Positions 37,549 through 47,137 of a stretch of DNA of 64,000 nucleotides are shown here, piece after piece; position 1 is the stretch's first letter; each line of letters opens with the position of its first letter. Both the position numbers and the translations under genes were made by a program. The DNA lies in assembly GCA_947301965.1 (NCBI GenBank), contig CAMYUM010000001.1, positions 31,635 through 95,634 on the forward strand. Direction: 5' to 3'. The notes under the pieces were generated by a model, which worked only from the letters and a program-made list of their open reading frames with translations, was not told the origin of the DNA and ran no database searches. The DNA is from an uncultured Azospirillum sp. Its GTDB lineage: Bacteria; Pseudomonadota; Alphaproteobacteria; RF32; CAG-239.

Positions 37549-38451
37549 TCAGTCAGTTATGGAAGCGTTGGTGCTGACCAATAAAATAAGAGCAATTAAA
37601 AAAGCAATCATTGAAAAACCGGCTTTTATTGAAATGTTGTCGGGGATTTTGTTGTATTTGTTAAAAGCAAACACAAACAACGGAGAAGTTAACAGCAGCG
37701 CCGTAACATAACCGGGGTTGGGAGATGAGCGCAGAGACAGAGTTTTGGCAATAATTAAAATTGCGCTGAATGACACTACATAGAATCCGGCTTTGGTTAT
37801 GCCGGGAGCAAACGTTTGTTTCAGGCTGTTGCGGATTTGCCAACGATTTTGACGACAAAACCAATAAAAATTGAGCAGTCCGCTGACAAAAGTTGAAACG
37901 GTTAAGTAGTAGGCAAGAGAAGACCAAACAGAAGACCCGTGCAAAGCAATTTGTTTGGTGGCAATACTCATACCGGAAAGAGAAATTATGGCCGGAAGCA
38001 TATAAGCAGTCAGGCGGCGAGAAACCGGACTTTTTATCATATACCAGTAACTTACGGTAAAACCCAAAAGCAGAAAAATAAGAACAATGACATTCTTTTC
38101 GTTATTGAGGAGAATTAAAAAATCTTGGGGAGTAAGCAACCACCAAAGCATGGTGGTAACGATGGCGGTAAGCGCCATTATGCGGGAGGACGGACCGGCG
38201 CCGTAATGCGCCGAGGCATAAAACAGGTGCGAATCGTAAACAGCAATCATGATACCTTGAGCAATCAGTAGCAACCAATAGCTTAATGAGAAAGGAAAGG
38301 GAAACAAAAAACAAAAAGGAAAAAAGAGCGCAAAAATGCCAAAGCCGCGCCAAATACCCAGTAAGTAAGCGTTTATTTTATAGTGCTGATTGAATGTTGT
38401 ATATATAGCCGTAAAAAAGCCGTATATGAGTCCGTTTATTATCCAGAGCAT
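37549..38451 (-). CDS. EamA/DMT-like membrane transporter
   Basis: 300 residues, about ten hydrophobic helices and no signal peptide, in the two-halves plan of EamA (drug/metabolite) transporters. Sub-motifs are weak: FFTAIYTTFNQHYK at the start and IMALTAIVTTMLWWLL in the first half. The substrate cannot be told. It is convergent with ftsK (2 bases between the stops). Confidence 0.65.
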   Translation of the reverse strand: MLWIINGLIYGFFTAIYTTFNQHYKINAYLLGIWRGFGIFALFFPFCFLFPFPFSLSYWLLLIAQGIMIAVYDSHLFYASAHYGAGPSSRIMALTAIVTTMLWWLLTPQDFLILLNNEKNVIVLIFLLLGFTVSYWYMIKSPVSRRLTAYMLPAIISLSGMSIATKQIALHGSSVWSSLAYYLTVSTFVSGLLNFYWFCRQNRWQIRNSLKQTFAPGITKAGFYVVSFSAILIIAKTLSLRSSPNPGYVTALLLTSPLFVFAFNKYNKIPDNISIKAGFSMIAFLIALILLVSTNASITD

Positions 38452-38499
38452 GAAACACCTCCGGATAAAAGATATGTATTAAAAGCGGAAATAAAAAGG

Positions 38500-39072
38500 C
38501 TATAAGTCTTTTGTTTTTTCTTTTACTTGCGGTTTAAGTTTTTCTTCAAACAAAGACGATGCGTTTCGGTCCAGCATTGCACAAGCGTCTTTTGCCGTAA
38601 CCGTGCGGTCTTTGTAGGCGGGCTGTTTGCTCATGGCATCGGCAAGCGACTGTATTTCAGAGTCAACAGAAAAGAAAATGGCGCGAACAAAATCTTCGGG
38701 CAATCTGTCCCAAGCTTTGATTTCGCTTAAGTTGTTTTGAGCCAGCTGTTTTTTGTACTTTTTTAATTCCGGCGAAAAAGTGCTGATAAAAGCGGTTTGA
38801 TAATTTTTCATAGTGTAACCGTTTTGTTCGCACAAGAATGGATATATGGACAGATATTTAAATGTCAGAGCGGTCATAAATTGTGTTGCACTGTCTGTTT
38901 GAGCGTTTGTTTTAGATGCGACTGCGGGAGCAGGCTGTTCGGCAACATCATTGTTGTCACAGGAAGACGTGATAAAAAGCAGTACGCTTAAAACAATTAC
39001 AAAGAGAGCTATGCCGCCACCGATTAAAACGGTTTTGTTCTGTAAGTGGATTTTGTTTTTTGTTTTTTTCAT
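38500..39072 (-). CDS. Single-pass membrane protein, function unknown
   Basis: 190 residues. A basic N-terminus (KKTKNKIHLQNK), one membrane helix (about residues 14-36) ending in SSCDNND, then a Pro/Ala-rich stretch and a helical domain with lone cysteines (FLCEQNGY, DACAML). The C-terminus is lysine-rich. It does not match a family I know. A lipoprotein is conceivable (SSC) but the N-terminus is long. It lies about 48 bases upstream of the EamA-like gene on the same strand. Confidence 0.7.
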   Translation of the reverse strand: MKKTKNKIHLQNKTVLIGGGIALFVIVLSVLLFITSSCDNNDVAEQPAPAVASKTNAQTDSATQFMTALTFKYLSIYPFLCEQNGYTMKNYQTAFISTFSPELKKYKKQLAQNNLSEIKAWDRLPEDFVRAIFFSVDSEIQSLADAMSKQPAYKDRTVTAKDACAMLDRNASSLFEEKLKPQVKEKTKDL

Positions 39073-39091
39073 GCCAGGCAGTCCATAAGTT

Positions 39092-39118
39092 TTAAGCCCT
39101 GCGAAAAACAGGGCTTAA
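39092..39118 (-). terminator. Hairpin after trxA
   Basis: TTAAGCCCTG and CAGGGCTTAA form a 10-bp stem (loop CGAAAAA) directly after the trxA stop at 39124. On the minus strand it is followed by only a weak T-tract (AAAACTT), so it may be a weak terminator or an mRNA-stabilising hairpin. Confidence 0.6.
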
Positions 39119-39123
39119 TAATT

Positions 39124-39438
39124 TTATTTAAAAGATTCAATCCAAGAAATGATGGCAGATTGGGGATTTAGACCAACTTTGGTATCAACCTGCTTGCCGT
39201 CTTTAAACAAAAACATTGTCGGAATACTGCGGATTCCGTAGCCGGCGGCGGTGTTTGGAGATTCATCAACATTCATTTTGCAGATTTTTACTTTATCACC
39301 CATGGTTTTGCCGACTTCTTCCAAAATCGGACCGAGCTGACGGCATGGGCCGCACCACTCTGCCCAAAAATCAACTAAGACAAGACCGGAGCTTTTGAGT
39401 ACTTCGGTTTCAAACTGTGCGTCATTAATTGCTAACAT
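39124..39438 (-). CDS. trxA: Thioredoxin
   Basis: 104 residues from the ATG at 39438 (MLAINDAQFE), with AAGGAAAC upstream; a TTG further up is not needed. The active site WCGPC is at residues 28-32 and RSIPTMFLFKDGK holds the cis-Pro. It reduces protein disulfides. addA lies 90 bases upstream, the alphaproteobacterial addB-addA-trxA order. Confidence 0.95.
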   Translation of the reverse strand: MLAINDAQFETEVLKSSGLVLVDFWAEWCGPCRQLGPILEEVGKTMGDKVKICKMNVDESPNTAAGYGIRSIPTMFLFKDGKQVDTKVGLNPQSAIISWIESFK

Positions 39439-39528
39439 GGCGTTTCCTTTCGATTGAGCTAATGTCGGTAACAATATAATTATCTGGTTATTTATATTAA
39501 AGGTTAATTTACTAAAAACAATATTATT

Positions 39529-42500
39529 TTATAAGATTTGCATCATATTTGCGTTATTGGTCCATAAAATGAAGGTTTTGATATCCTTTTGTGGATAAAT
39601 TTTTTGTAACAAAGATTTGTAGGCTTTGAGCTGAGAGCGATAAACATCGGGAACCTCATCGGTTGTCAGCGCGGGACTGCGGTTGGTTTTAAAATCAACA
39701 ACAATAATTTGGTCTTTTTCAATCACCAGTCGGTCAATTTGTCCGGATATAATTTTGCCGTCTACTTCACCCATAATCGGAACTTCGGCTTTGGAATTAG
39801 GTCCAAAGACAGTACTAAAATCGGGATTTTGAAGCAAGCTTGACAACTCTTTGCAAATTTTTTTGCGTTGTTCTTCCGATAGTTCAGGCGCCTTATTTTG
39901 TAAAAATTTATTAATCATATCAGAATGTTGTTTGGGAGGAACATCAGGAAGAAATTGTAAAAGTTTATGGATAAGGCTGCCGCGTTTGTAGAGTATGGCA
40001 TCGTTGTTGATAACAAGCGGTGAAAAAGCCGGCGGCTCGTCGTCGGGTTTTGAAGGAGAAAGAGGTTTGGACAAAGGTTTTTCTGCTTCGGCCGGTCGGA
40101 GTAAAAATGCGGGAATTTTTTCGTCGGTCAGAGGTTTGTTTTTTTGCGGGGCTTTTTCAATGTTTAAAAGCTGCTCGTTACTGTACGTCCAGACATTGCT
40201 TTTTTGATCGAGAGAGGCTATTTTGGTAAAACTGTTTTTAAACATACCATACCACGATGTTTCCGGAGCTTTGGTTTTTTTGCGAAAACCACAGAAAATC
40301 ATACGATCTTCAGCGCGAGTAACTGCTACATACATAAGGCGGCGATATTCCTCAAGCATTTTGGTTTTTTGCTTTTCTTTCAACCGCTCGCAATAGTCGT
40401 TAAAATCAGGAGCCTGTGTCGGGTAAACAAAAATATCGTTATCCCACAGAACCCCCGCTTCGCGATCGCATTTAGGTATCCGCGTTGTGTCGGGAAGCAT
40501 GACAATCGGAGCCTGAAGTCCTTTTGAACCATGAACAGTCATCAGCCGCACCATATTGTTTTTGCCGCTTTCCATCTCGCGTTTTATTTCAACGTCGTCA
40601 GACAAAACCCATTCAATAAAGTTTTGCAATGTAGGGATGTGTTCGGATTCAAAGGAAAGGCTTAAGTTTATAAACTCGTCAAGTCCGTCTTCGGCTTCTG
40701 CCCCCATACGTTGATAATATTTTTTACGCCCGTCCATTTTGCCCAAGATAAAGTTATAAAGCTCAAACGGGCGCATATAATCAACACAGTTGAAAAGCTG
40801 CTTTATTTGTTCGGCAATATCGGAAAATTCTGAAGCGGAAAGAAGGCTGTTCCAAAGAGTGTTTTTGCGACGGTAACAAAGTTTGAATAGATCGTCATCA
40901 TTAAGTCCAAACAAAGGAGATTTTAAAACTTCGGCAAGGCTTAAATCGTCTTCGGGTAAAAGTAAAAACTTGCCGAGACTGATCATATCCTGTACGGCAA
41001 TTTGCTCCATAAGATGAATACGATCAATGCCCGAAACATTGATATTGAGGTTTTTGCATTCACGGATAAGTTCTTCACAAAAACTGTCGCGACTGCGAAC
41101 CAAAACCAAAAAATCTCCGTATTGCAAGGGGCGATTTTTAGATTTAAGAATTTCGCCGGAAGTTACCATAGAGTGAATTTTTGAGGCAATCATTTTTGCC
41201 ATTTGTGAAGATGTCGAAATCTCGGATATATGCTCAATCGGTAAATGCCAATCGTCCTTTTCTTTAGTTTCGTCGGGTTCAATCATTTCCCAAAATTCAA
41301 CTTCTCCGCCTTCTCCTTCGCGGAAAGCGCGGTGGTGGATTGTTTCACCGCTTGAGGCAACACCTTTTGAAACGTTGTTGTCTTTAAAAAGCTGATTTAC
41401 AGCCTCGAGAATCGCCGGGGCAGAACGGAAAGAAACTTCCAGATTTATTTTTTTGAAATCGGGAGTGAGCGCATCGAAGTGATTGCGCATCTCGTCAAAT
41501 TTGTCAGGGTCGGCTCCCTGAAAGCTGTATATAGATTGTTTGCGGTCGCCGACGGCAAAGACGGTGCGGGTGTTTTCAGAGCTTCCGAGACCGGCAAAAA
41601 ATTCATCACTTATTGATTGTATAATTGCCCATTGATCAGGGGAGGTGTCTTGCGCCTCATCAATCAAAATATTATCTATTCCGCCATCAAGCTTAAACAA
41701 AACCCATCGAGCAGCCTCTTTATTTTCAAGCAGGTTACGGGTGAGCAGAATCATGTCATTATAGTCAAGCTGGGCGTGTTTTTGTTTGAACTCGTTGTAG
41801 CCGTCAAGCAATCGGGAGGCAATTTGCAACACCGCCTTGGTTGAAAGAAAAATTTTCAGCGATTTTAGTTTTTGAAACAAATCAAGACAGCGGTTTGCTT
41901 CGTCATCAAATATTTGTTTTAGGGCCGGGTCTTTTTTCAAAAATGCCAGTTTAGAAGGGCTGCGAATCTTGTTTTCGGAGGTTAGGAACAAATGAGCATA
42001 GCTGTTGTAATCAACGGAACCGGAATTTTGCCCGTCCATCCAAGGACAAAGAGCTTCCATTCCGGCAGAGGTTAAACGGCGCAAATTTTCAAGAGGCATA
42101 TCAGCAAAAAAGTTATGAACGATTTGTTCTTCGCTGAAGGCATCATTGATGGCTAATTTGTCGGCAATGGCAGAGATTAAACCCTCAATGCCGCCGTATT
42201 TTTTGATAACACGATCGATTTTTCCGCGGTTAATGATAATGGAATTTATAATGTCGGAAAAGCCGCTTTCGTTAACGTGGAAAGTTAAATAATCTATGGC
42301 TTGAGCGAGTTTGCTGTCGGGGTTTGCTCCGGCGGTTTGAAAGAGTTTTGCTTTTACTTCATTAATAGCTTCAATAGCGCTGCGATCGTCCATTACGTTA
42401 AAATACGGCGATATACCGGCCTCAAGCGGAAAACGTTTTAATATTTCTTGGCAAAAACTATGAATAGTTTGAATTTTTATGCCGCCGGGAACATCTAATA

Positions 42501-42876
42501 ATGTGGCAAAAAGTTGGCGCGCCCGCGCTTTCAAAGCCGAAAATTCGGTGCTGTTGCCAGGAGTTTGACCAAAAAGGGAAAAAAGCTCTTTTTCAAGTTC
42601 GGCATCAGAAGCTACAGCCCATTTTGATAATCTGTCCGCCACACGCGAATTCATTTCAACAGCGGCGGCCTTGGTGTATGTAAGACAAAGAATTTTAGAC
42701 GGGTTTACACCGGAGAGCAAAAGCCTTAGTACGCGGTCAGACAAAACCTTGGTTTTTCCGGTGCCGGCAGAGGCGGCAACCCAGACCGATTTTTGAGGAT
42801 CAGCGGCTTGACGTTGTTGCTCGGTGGCAATAAGCCCAAGCTGTTCACGGAGAGATAAAATGTTATTCTTGTTCAT
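39529..42876 (-). CDS. addA: Double-strand break repair helicase-nuclease AddA
   Basis: 1115 residues. Superfamily 1 helicase: Walker A ASAGTGKTKVL, CLTYTKAAAVEMNSRV, DEAQDTSPDQWAII, VGDRKQSIYSFQGADPDKF, TVHGSKGLQAPIVMLPDT, YVAVTRAEDRM. A RecB-like nuclease closes the protein with VDFKTNR. AddAB processes double-strand ends for RecA. The start overlaps addB by 14 bases and has GGAGG upstream. Confidence 0.95.
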   Translation of the reverse strand: MNKNNILSLREQLGLIATEQQRQAADPQKSVWVAASAGTGKTKVLSDRVLRLLLSGVNPSKILCLTYTKAAAVEMNSRVADRLSKWAVASDAELEKELFSLFGQTPGNSTEFSALKARARQLFATLLDVPGGIKIQTIHSFCQEILKRFPLEAGISPYFNVMDDRSAIEAINEVKAKLFQTAGANPDSKLAQAIDYLTFHVNESGFSDIINSIIINRGKIDRVIKKYGGIEGLISAIADKLAINDAFSEEQIVHNFFADMPLENLRRLTSAGMEALCPWMDGQNSGSVDYNSYAHLFLTSENKIRSPSKLAFLKKDPALKQIFDDEANRCLDLFQKLKSLKIFLSTKAVLQIASRLLDGYNEFKQKHAQLDYNDMILLTRNLLENKEAARWVLFKLDGGIDNILIDEAQDTSPDQWAIIQSISDEFFAGLGSSENTRTVFAVGDRKQSIYSFQGADPDKFDEMRNHFDALTPDFKKINLEVSFRSAPAILEAVNQLFKDNNVSKGVASSGETIHHRAFREGEGGEVEFWEMIEPDETKEKDDWHLPIEHISEISTSSQMAKMIASKIHSMVTSGEILKSKNRPLQYGDFLVLVRSRDSFCEELIRECKNLNINVSGIDRIHLMEQIAVQDMISLGKFLLLPEDDLSLAEVLKSPLFGLNDDDLFKLCYRRKNTLWNSLLSASEFSDIAEQIKQLFNCVDYMRPFELYNFILGKMDGRKKYYQRMGAEAEDGLDEFINLSLSFESEHIPTLQNFIEWVLSDDVEIKREMESGKNNMVRLMTVHGSKGLQAPIVMLPDTTRIPKCDREAGVLWDNDIFVYPTQAPDFNDYCERLKEKQKTKMLEEYRRLMYVAVTRAEDRMIFCGFRKKTKAPETSWYGMFKNSFTKIASLDQKSNVWTYSNEQLLNIEKAPQKNKPLTDEKIPAFLLRPAEAEKPLSKPLSPSKPDDEPPAFSPLVINNDAILYKRGSLIHKLLQFLPDVPPKQHSDMINKFLQNKAPELSEEQRKKICKELSSLLQNPDFSTVFGPNSKAEVPIMGEVDGKIISGQIDRLVIEKDQIIVVDFKTNRSPALTTDEVPDVYRSQLKAYKSLLQKIYPQKDIKTFILWTNNANMMQIL

Positions 42877-45733
42877 TGCTGTTTACCTCCCATTCGTCAA
42901 TGCGCGACAGATGTTGATAATCGGAATGAGTAAGCGTGTGTTTCGGGTCCGGTTTGGTAATATATCCGTTTTCGGGGTTATCAAACATGGCAATAAGCTG
43001 TTTTATTTTTTCCAAATTGTCTGACAGAATTTGATTAACATCTTTTTCAGCAGTAATGGTTTTTTTATTAAGTCGCCAATAAGAAAGACTGTTTACGGAA
43101 GTTGCACAAATGCCGGGATAACCGCCATTCAACGCAATAATACCCTCAATCGGCAATTGAAGTGCGTAACCGCCGGTAATTTGTTTTAAGGTGTGGGCAG
43201 ACCCGGTTTTGTAGTCAATAATATTAAGAGAATCGTTTTCGGTTAAATCAATACGGTCGCTCCGTGCGCCAATAGAGAATGGTCCGGCAGGTGCATCAAT
43301 GGTGATTTTTCCGCTTATTTCACAATATGTTCGACGAATGTTGCGGCGATATTCTTTTTCGGTGGCAACAATCCAATCTATGGTTTTTAGCATTTTAGGC
43401 CACCAAAAAGCGCGTATTTCGCTGTCGATATTGTGTTCATCAAGAGCTTCTGATGCAAGTTTTTGCAAACGCTGTGCCATATCCTGAGGTAAATCGGTCG
43501 GGTATTGACGATAAAATTTTTCAAGTATGGAGTGAGTTATAATACCGATGTCAATTGCGTCGGGGTCGGGGTCGATGTCTTCAACTTTGCGCAGGCGTAA
43601 AATTTTTGAGGCAAAGATGGTATAAGGGTCATAAAGCAGACGCTCAATATCGTTTGCCCACAATTCGCGCGGTCTCGCCTCAAGAGGAGGTTTGGGACAG
43701 GGCGGTATGGTCGGGACTATGCTGTTGGTGCGTTCAAGCTTTTGTATCCAAGATAAGTGTTGAATGGAATAAAGAGATGCAATGTCAACAGAGAGAGCCT
43801 TAAGTACGGTTTCAAGCCGCATAAGCCAACGTGACTTTACCGTGGGTGCACCGTCAACCCTTTCGGCACGAGTGAGAAAAACCTCTTTGCCACACGCCAT
43901 TTCACAAAAATCATGAGCTAAAACGCCGATTGCCTTTTCGGGAAGAGGAAAACCAAAATCTTTTTTCATCGAACGGGACAGCCACGCTCCGGAAGATGAA
44001 TTGGCCGGCATTGTTCCCTCGTTAAGACTGCTGATAATAATGCAATCAAAAGTGCACAGACGTGCTTCAATAGGACCGAGAATCCGCAAACGCGGATGCG
44101 AACCATATTTTGTGCGAACCATAGTTCCGGCAAGCATTGCTTCAAACAACTCGAGATATTGACCGTTAGGGATATTGCCGAGAGTATCTGCTGACTCTAT
44201 CATTTCTGCGAGAGCAGGTGCGGCAGTTTCTCCACTTTCTCCGGACCATAGTATCTCTGCTCCCGATTTGTCGGAACGGGAGGCGATTTGTTCGGCAAGA
44301 TTTATGTGAGATATAAGAAGCTGTTTGAAAGATGCCTGCGGCTGTGAAATTAAAGCATAAAATTCTGCAAAAATATTTTTTTGCCGATTTATAAAATCAG
44401 ATCCGTCGGAATTACGCTCTTTGCGATTGCGCAGAATATTTTTTTCAAAATCCCGAATTTCGGTGCGAATTTGGGAAGCCGATTGTCCAAAGCAGGCAAA
44501 GGGGTGTTTGTATAAACTTAACAAAGGAAGAGGAGCAAAATTTTGTTCGCAAACAGCGGCAATCAAGCGCAAAAATACGCCTTGCGGTGTTTGAGATAAA
44601 GGAATGCCCGCAGAATCATCAGCCTTAATATTCCAGCGCAGAAGTTCGTTGGAAACACGACGGGCAAGGTTGCGATCTTCGGTAATCAAGGCGGTGGTCT
44701 TTTCCGGAGTTTCCAAATTTTGGCGCATAATCGAGGCTATCACCATTGCCTCTTTGCGAGAATCGCGACAATTTATAATTTTCAAACCATCAAAAGGAGA
44801 AGAGCTAAAAATATCGGCGGATAAATTACGCCATTTGTCGGTAGAGTCAGCCGGACGCATAATTTCGGATAAAAGTTTTTCTCGTGCGGCGTTTGCGGGG
44901 GCGTCAATATCAGGGATTTCTGCGCGAGAAATTTTTAGAAAATCCAAAAGCTGTTTGAGTTCAAATTGGGGGTGTGTTTCATCAACCATATTCCACGAAG
45001 AATCGTCAAGATACTTGTCGATTCCGGAAAGCCAAACGGAGCCGTTAGGTAATTCAGAAACGGTTTTTACCAACTCTTTCATTGCCGGAAAAGTTGCAGT
45101 AGTGCCGGCAATAATAACTTCTTTGTCAGGAGGAGTTTTTTGCCACGCCTGGCTTTGCTGTTTGAGCAGAAGATTGTTATATTCGGCAATATCAATTAGT
45201 CCGCGGTCTTGTAAAATTTGCGGAAAATATGAGGTTATGATTTTTAAAAAATCTAAAGTGTTTTGCCAGTGAGCAGCGTATTCTTCGGGAACGAGGTTTT
45301 GAAGCTTTGAAAAATCAAGCCGTTCATTGTTGACCATGTCTACCAATGAAGCTAATTCTCGAGCTAAATAACAAGCCTGAGCAAAAGAAAGATGCTCCAT
45401 TTTGAAGTCATCGGGGCGAGCGGTTATAAGTCGGATAAAAATCATAAGCCGTTCAGCAGGAGAAACAGCGTTAGGGATATTAACGTCATTTCCGGAAAAG
45501 AAAAAACCATCCTCATCAACGCTACTGAGAGGCAGAATTTGCGGGAGAAGAGTTGCGTTCATACCATGCAGACGGATAAAAGCATCACGTAGCTCGCGGA
45601 CGGCACGGCGGTTGGGCAGAAGAATGGTTACATCGGTCAGCTGAAGTAAGTTGTCAGCATATTTTTTAAGCAAGTGTGATGCTAACACATCAACAAGCGA
45701 ACAACTCAAAGGAATATTAAAAATATGCGACAA
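42863..45733 (-). CDS. addB: Double-strand break repair protein AddB
   Basis: 956 residues from a TTG at 45733 that has AAGGA 7 bases upstream, inside the rdgB stop; a TTG at 45751 is also in frame. The helicase-like N-terminus has LLPNRRAVRELRDAFIRLHG (degenerate motif) and RILGPIEARLCTFDCIIISSLNEG; the nuclease domain ends with NIIDYKTGS. It is the structural/nuclease partner of AddA, which it overlaps. The identification rests on position and these motifs, as AddB proteins are very divergent. Confidence 0.9.
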   Translation of the reverse strand: MSHIFNIPLSCSLVDVLASHLLKKYADNLLQLTDVTILLPNRRAVRELRDAFIRLHGMNATLLPQILPLSSVDEDGFFFSGNDVNIPNAVSPAERLMIFIRLITARPDDFKMEHLSFAQACYLARELASLVDMVNNERLDFSKLQNLVPEEYAAHWQNTLDFLKIITSYFPQILQDRGLIDIAEYNNLLLKQQSQAWQKTPPDKEVIIAGTTATFPAMKELVKTVSELPNGSVWLSGIDKYLDDSSWNMVDETHPQFELKQLLDFLKISRAEIPDIDAPANAAREKLLSEIMRPADSTDKWRNLSADIFSSSPFDGLKIINCRDSRKEAMVIASIMRQNLETPEKTTALITEDRNLARRVSNELLRWNIKADDSAGIPLSQTPQGVFLRLIAAVCEQNFAPLPLLSLYKHPFACFGQSASQIRTEIRDFEKNILRNRKERNSDGSDFINRQKNIFAEFYALISQPQASFKQLLISHINLAEQIASRSDKSGAEILWSGESGETAAPALAEMIESADTLGNIPNGQYLELFEAMLAGTMVRTKYGSHPRLRILGPIEARLCTFDCIIISSLNEGTMPANSSSGAWLSRSMKKDFGFPLPEKAIGVLAHDFCEMACGKEVFLTRAERVDGAPTVKSRWLMRLETVLKALSVDIASLYSIQHLSWIQKLERTNSIVPTIPPCPKPPLEARPRELWANDIERLLYDPYTIFASKILRLRKVEDIDPDPDAIDIGIITHSILEKFYRQYPTDLPQDMAQRLQKLASEALDEHNIDSEIRAFWWPKMLKTIDWIVATEKEYRRNIRRTYCEISGKITIDAPAGPFSIGARSDRIDLTENDSLNIIDYKTGSAHTLKQITGGYALQLPIEGIIALNGGYPGICATSVNSLSYWRLNKKTITAEKDVNQILSDNLEKIKQLIAMFDNPENGYITKPDPKHTLTHSDYQHLSRIDEWEVNSNEQE

Positions 45734-45743
45734 GACGTAATCC

Positions 45744-46328
45744 TTATTCAAGTTCTTTTATGAGTTTCTCAAGAGCGCGGCTGCGATGAGAGATTTTGTT
45801 TTTTACATCATCACCAAGTTCTGCAAAAGTTTTGTCGTATCCTTCGGGAATAAAAATCGGGTCATAGCCGAAACCGCCGTTACCTTGGGGTTTCTCGGCA
45901 ATGGTGCCGTTTACACGACCTTCAAAAACCTTGGTTTTTTTATTGGGATAAGCGAGAGCCAAAAAACACGAGAAATGTGCTTTTCGATTTTTATAGCCGG
46001 AATCGGTGATTTCTTTAAGCAACAACTCCATGCCTTTTTTGAAATCACGGTTGGGAGCATAACGTGCGGAATATACGCCGGGGCGACCACCCAAGGCGTC
46101 AACACACAACCCGGAATCGTCGGCCAAACAAGGCAATCCGCATTTGAGGCTGATGGTGTTGGCTTTGAGCTTGGCGTTTTCTTCAAAAGTTTTGCCGGTT
46201 TCTTCAACGTCTGTAAGATGCAGTTCGGCTGATGACTGAACCTCTATTTTAAGAGGAGCAAGCAAAGCTTTTATTTCGTTTATTTTTCCGATATTATGAC
46301 TAGCCACAACAAGCTTGTTAATTTTCAT
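45744..46328 (-). CDS. rdgB: XTP/dITP pyrophosphatase RdgB
   Basis: 194 residues. VASHNIGKINEIKALL at the start, ADDSGLCVDALGGRPGVYSARYA and SHRSRALEKL at the end are family signatures. It removes non-canonical purine nucleotides. The ATG follows the rph stop directly (TAAATG), giving an rph-rdgB unit. Confidence 0.96.
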   Translation of the reverse strand: MKINKLVVASHNIGKINEIKALLAPLKIEVQSSAELHLTDVEETGKTFEENAKLKANTISLKCGLPCLADDSGLCVDALGGRPGVYSARYAPNRDFKKGMELLLKEITDSGYKNRKAHFSCFLALAYPNKKTKVFEGRVNGTIAEKPQGNGGFGYDPIFIPEGYDKTFAELGDDVKNKISHRSRALEKLIKELE

Positions 46329-47042
46329 TTATTTAACTCCCAAAACTTCTTTTTGTTTTGCAATTATTTGTTTAATTCCATCTTTGGCTAATTTCATCAA
46401 CTCGCCAAATGCGGCTTCTTCAAAAGGCTCTTCTTCTGCGGTGCCCTGAATTTCAACAATTCGTCCGCTTTCGGTTAAGACAAAATTCATATCAACCTGG
46501 GCGTTTGAGTCTTCGTCATAGTCAACGTCAATAATTTTATCTCCGCGAAAAATGTCGCAGGATACGGCGGCAACAAATTCTTTAATCGGATTTTTGCTGA
46601 TTTTTTTGTCTTTAAGTAAAGTTTGAATAGCTTGATAAAGAGCGACAAAACCTCCGGTGATTGAGGCAACTCTGGTGCCGCCGTCGGCCTGAATTACATC
46701 ACAGTCAATACAAATGGAAAGGTCTTTCAGCTGTTCCAAATCAACAACGGCACGCAAAGAACGACCGATAAGACGCTGAATTTCGTGAGTGCGTCCTGAG
46801 GGCTGTTTGAGTTCACGCGGAGTGCGCTGGCGGTTAGCGCGCGGCAACATTCCATATTCGGCAGTAATCCAGCCGCGGTTTTGTCCTTTAAGCCAGGCGG
46901 GTAATTTTTCTTCAACACTGGCGGTGCAGATAACATGAGTGTTGCCGTATTTTACCAGACAAGAACCTTCGGCATAAGGGTTATAGCCGGGAATAAGTTC
47001 TATCGGACGCAGCTGGTTGTTTTGTCGGTTGTTGTTTCGCAT
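46329..47042 (-). CDS. rph: Ribonuclease PH
   Basis: 237 residues from the ATG at 47042; a TTG at 47054 is in frame and no strong ribosome site is visible for either. RPIELIPGYNPYAEGSCLVK, GMLPRANRQRT, EIQRLIGRSLRAVVDLEQL, DCDVIQADGGTRVASITGGFVAL and VDYDEDSNAQVDMNFVLTE match RNase PH. It trims tRNA 3' ends by phosphorolysis. Confidence 0.95.
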   Translation of the reverse strand: MRNNNRQNNQLRPIELIPGYNPYAEGSCLVKYGNTHVICTASVEEKLPAWLKGQNRGWITAEYGMLPRANRQRTPRELKQPSGRTHEIQRLIGRSLRAVVDLEQLKDLSICIDCDVIQADGGTRVASITGGFVALYQAIQTLLKDKKISKNPIKEFVAAVSCDIFRGDKIIDVDYDEDSNAQVDMNFVLTESGRIVEIQGTAEEEPFEEAAFGELMKLAKDGIKQIIAKQKEVLGVK

Positions 47043-47104
47043 GGTCGTACTCAAATAAAATTAAAACTGGTTAAAAAATACGATATTTAAAGATGTTAGG
47101 CAAT

Positions 47105-47134
47105 AAAAAACCGGAGTTTTGACTCCGGTTTTTT
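47105..47134 (-). terminator. Terminator after typA
   Basis: AAAAAACCGGAGT and ACTCCGGTTTTTT form a long stem with a small loop 4 bases after the typA stop; on the minus strand it ends in TTTTTT. Confidence 0.9.
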
Positions 47135-47137
47135 AAG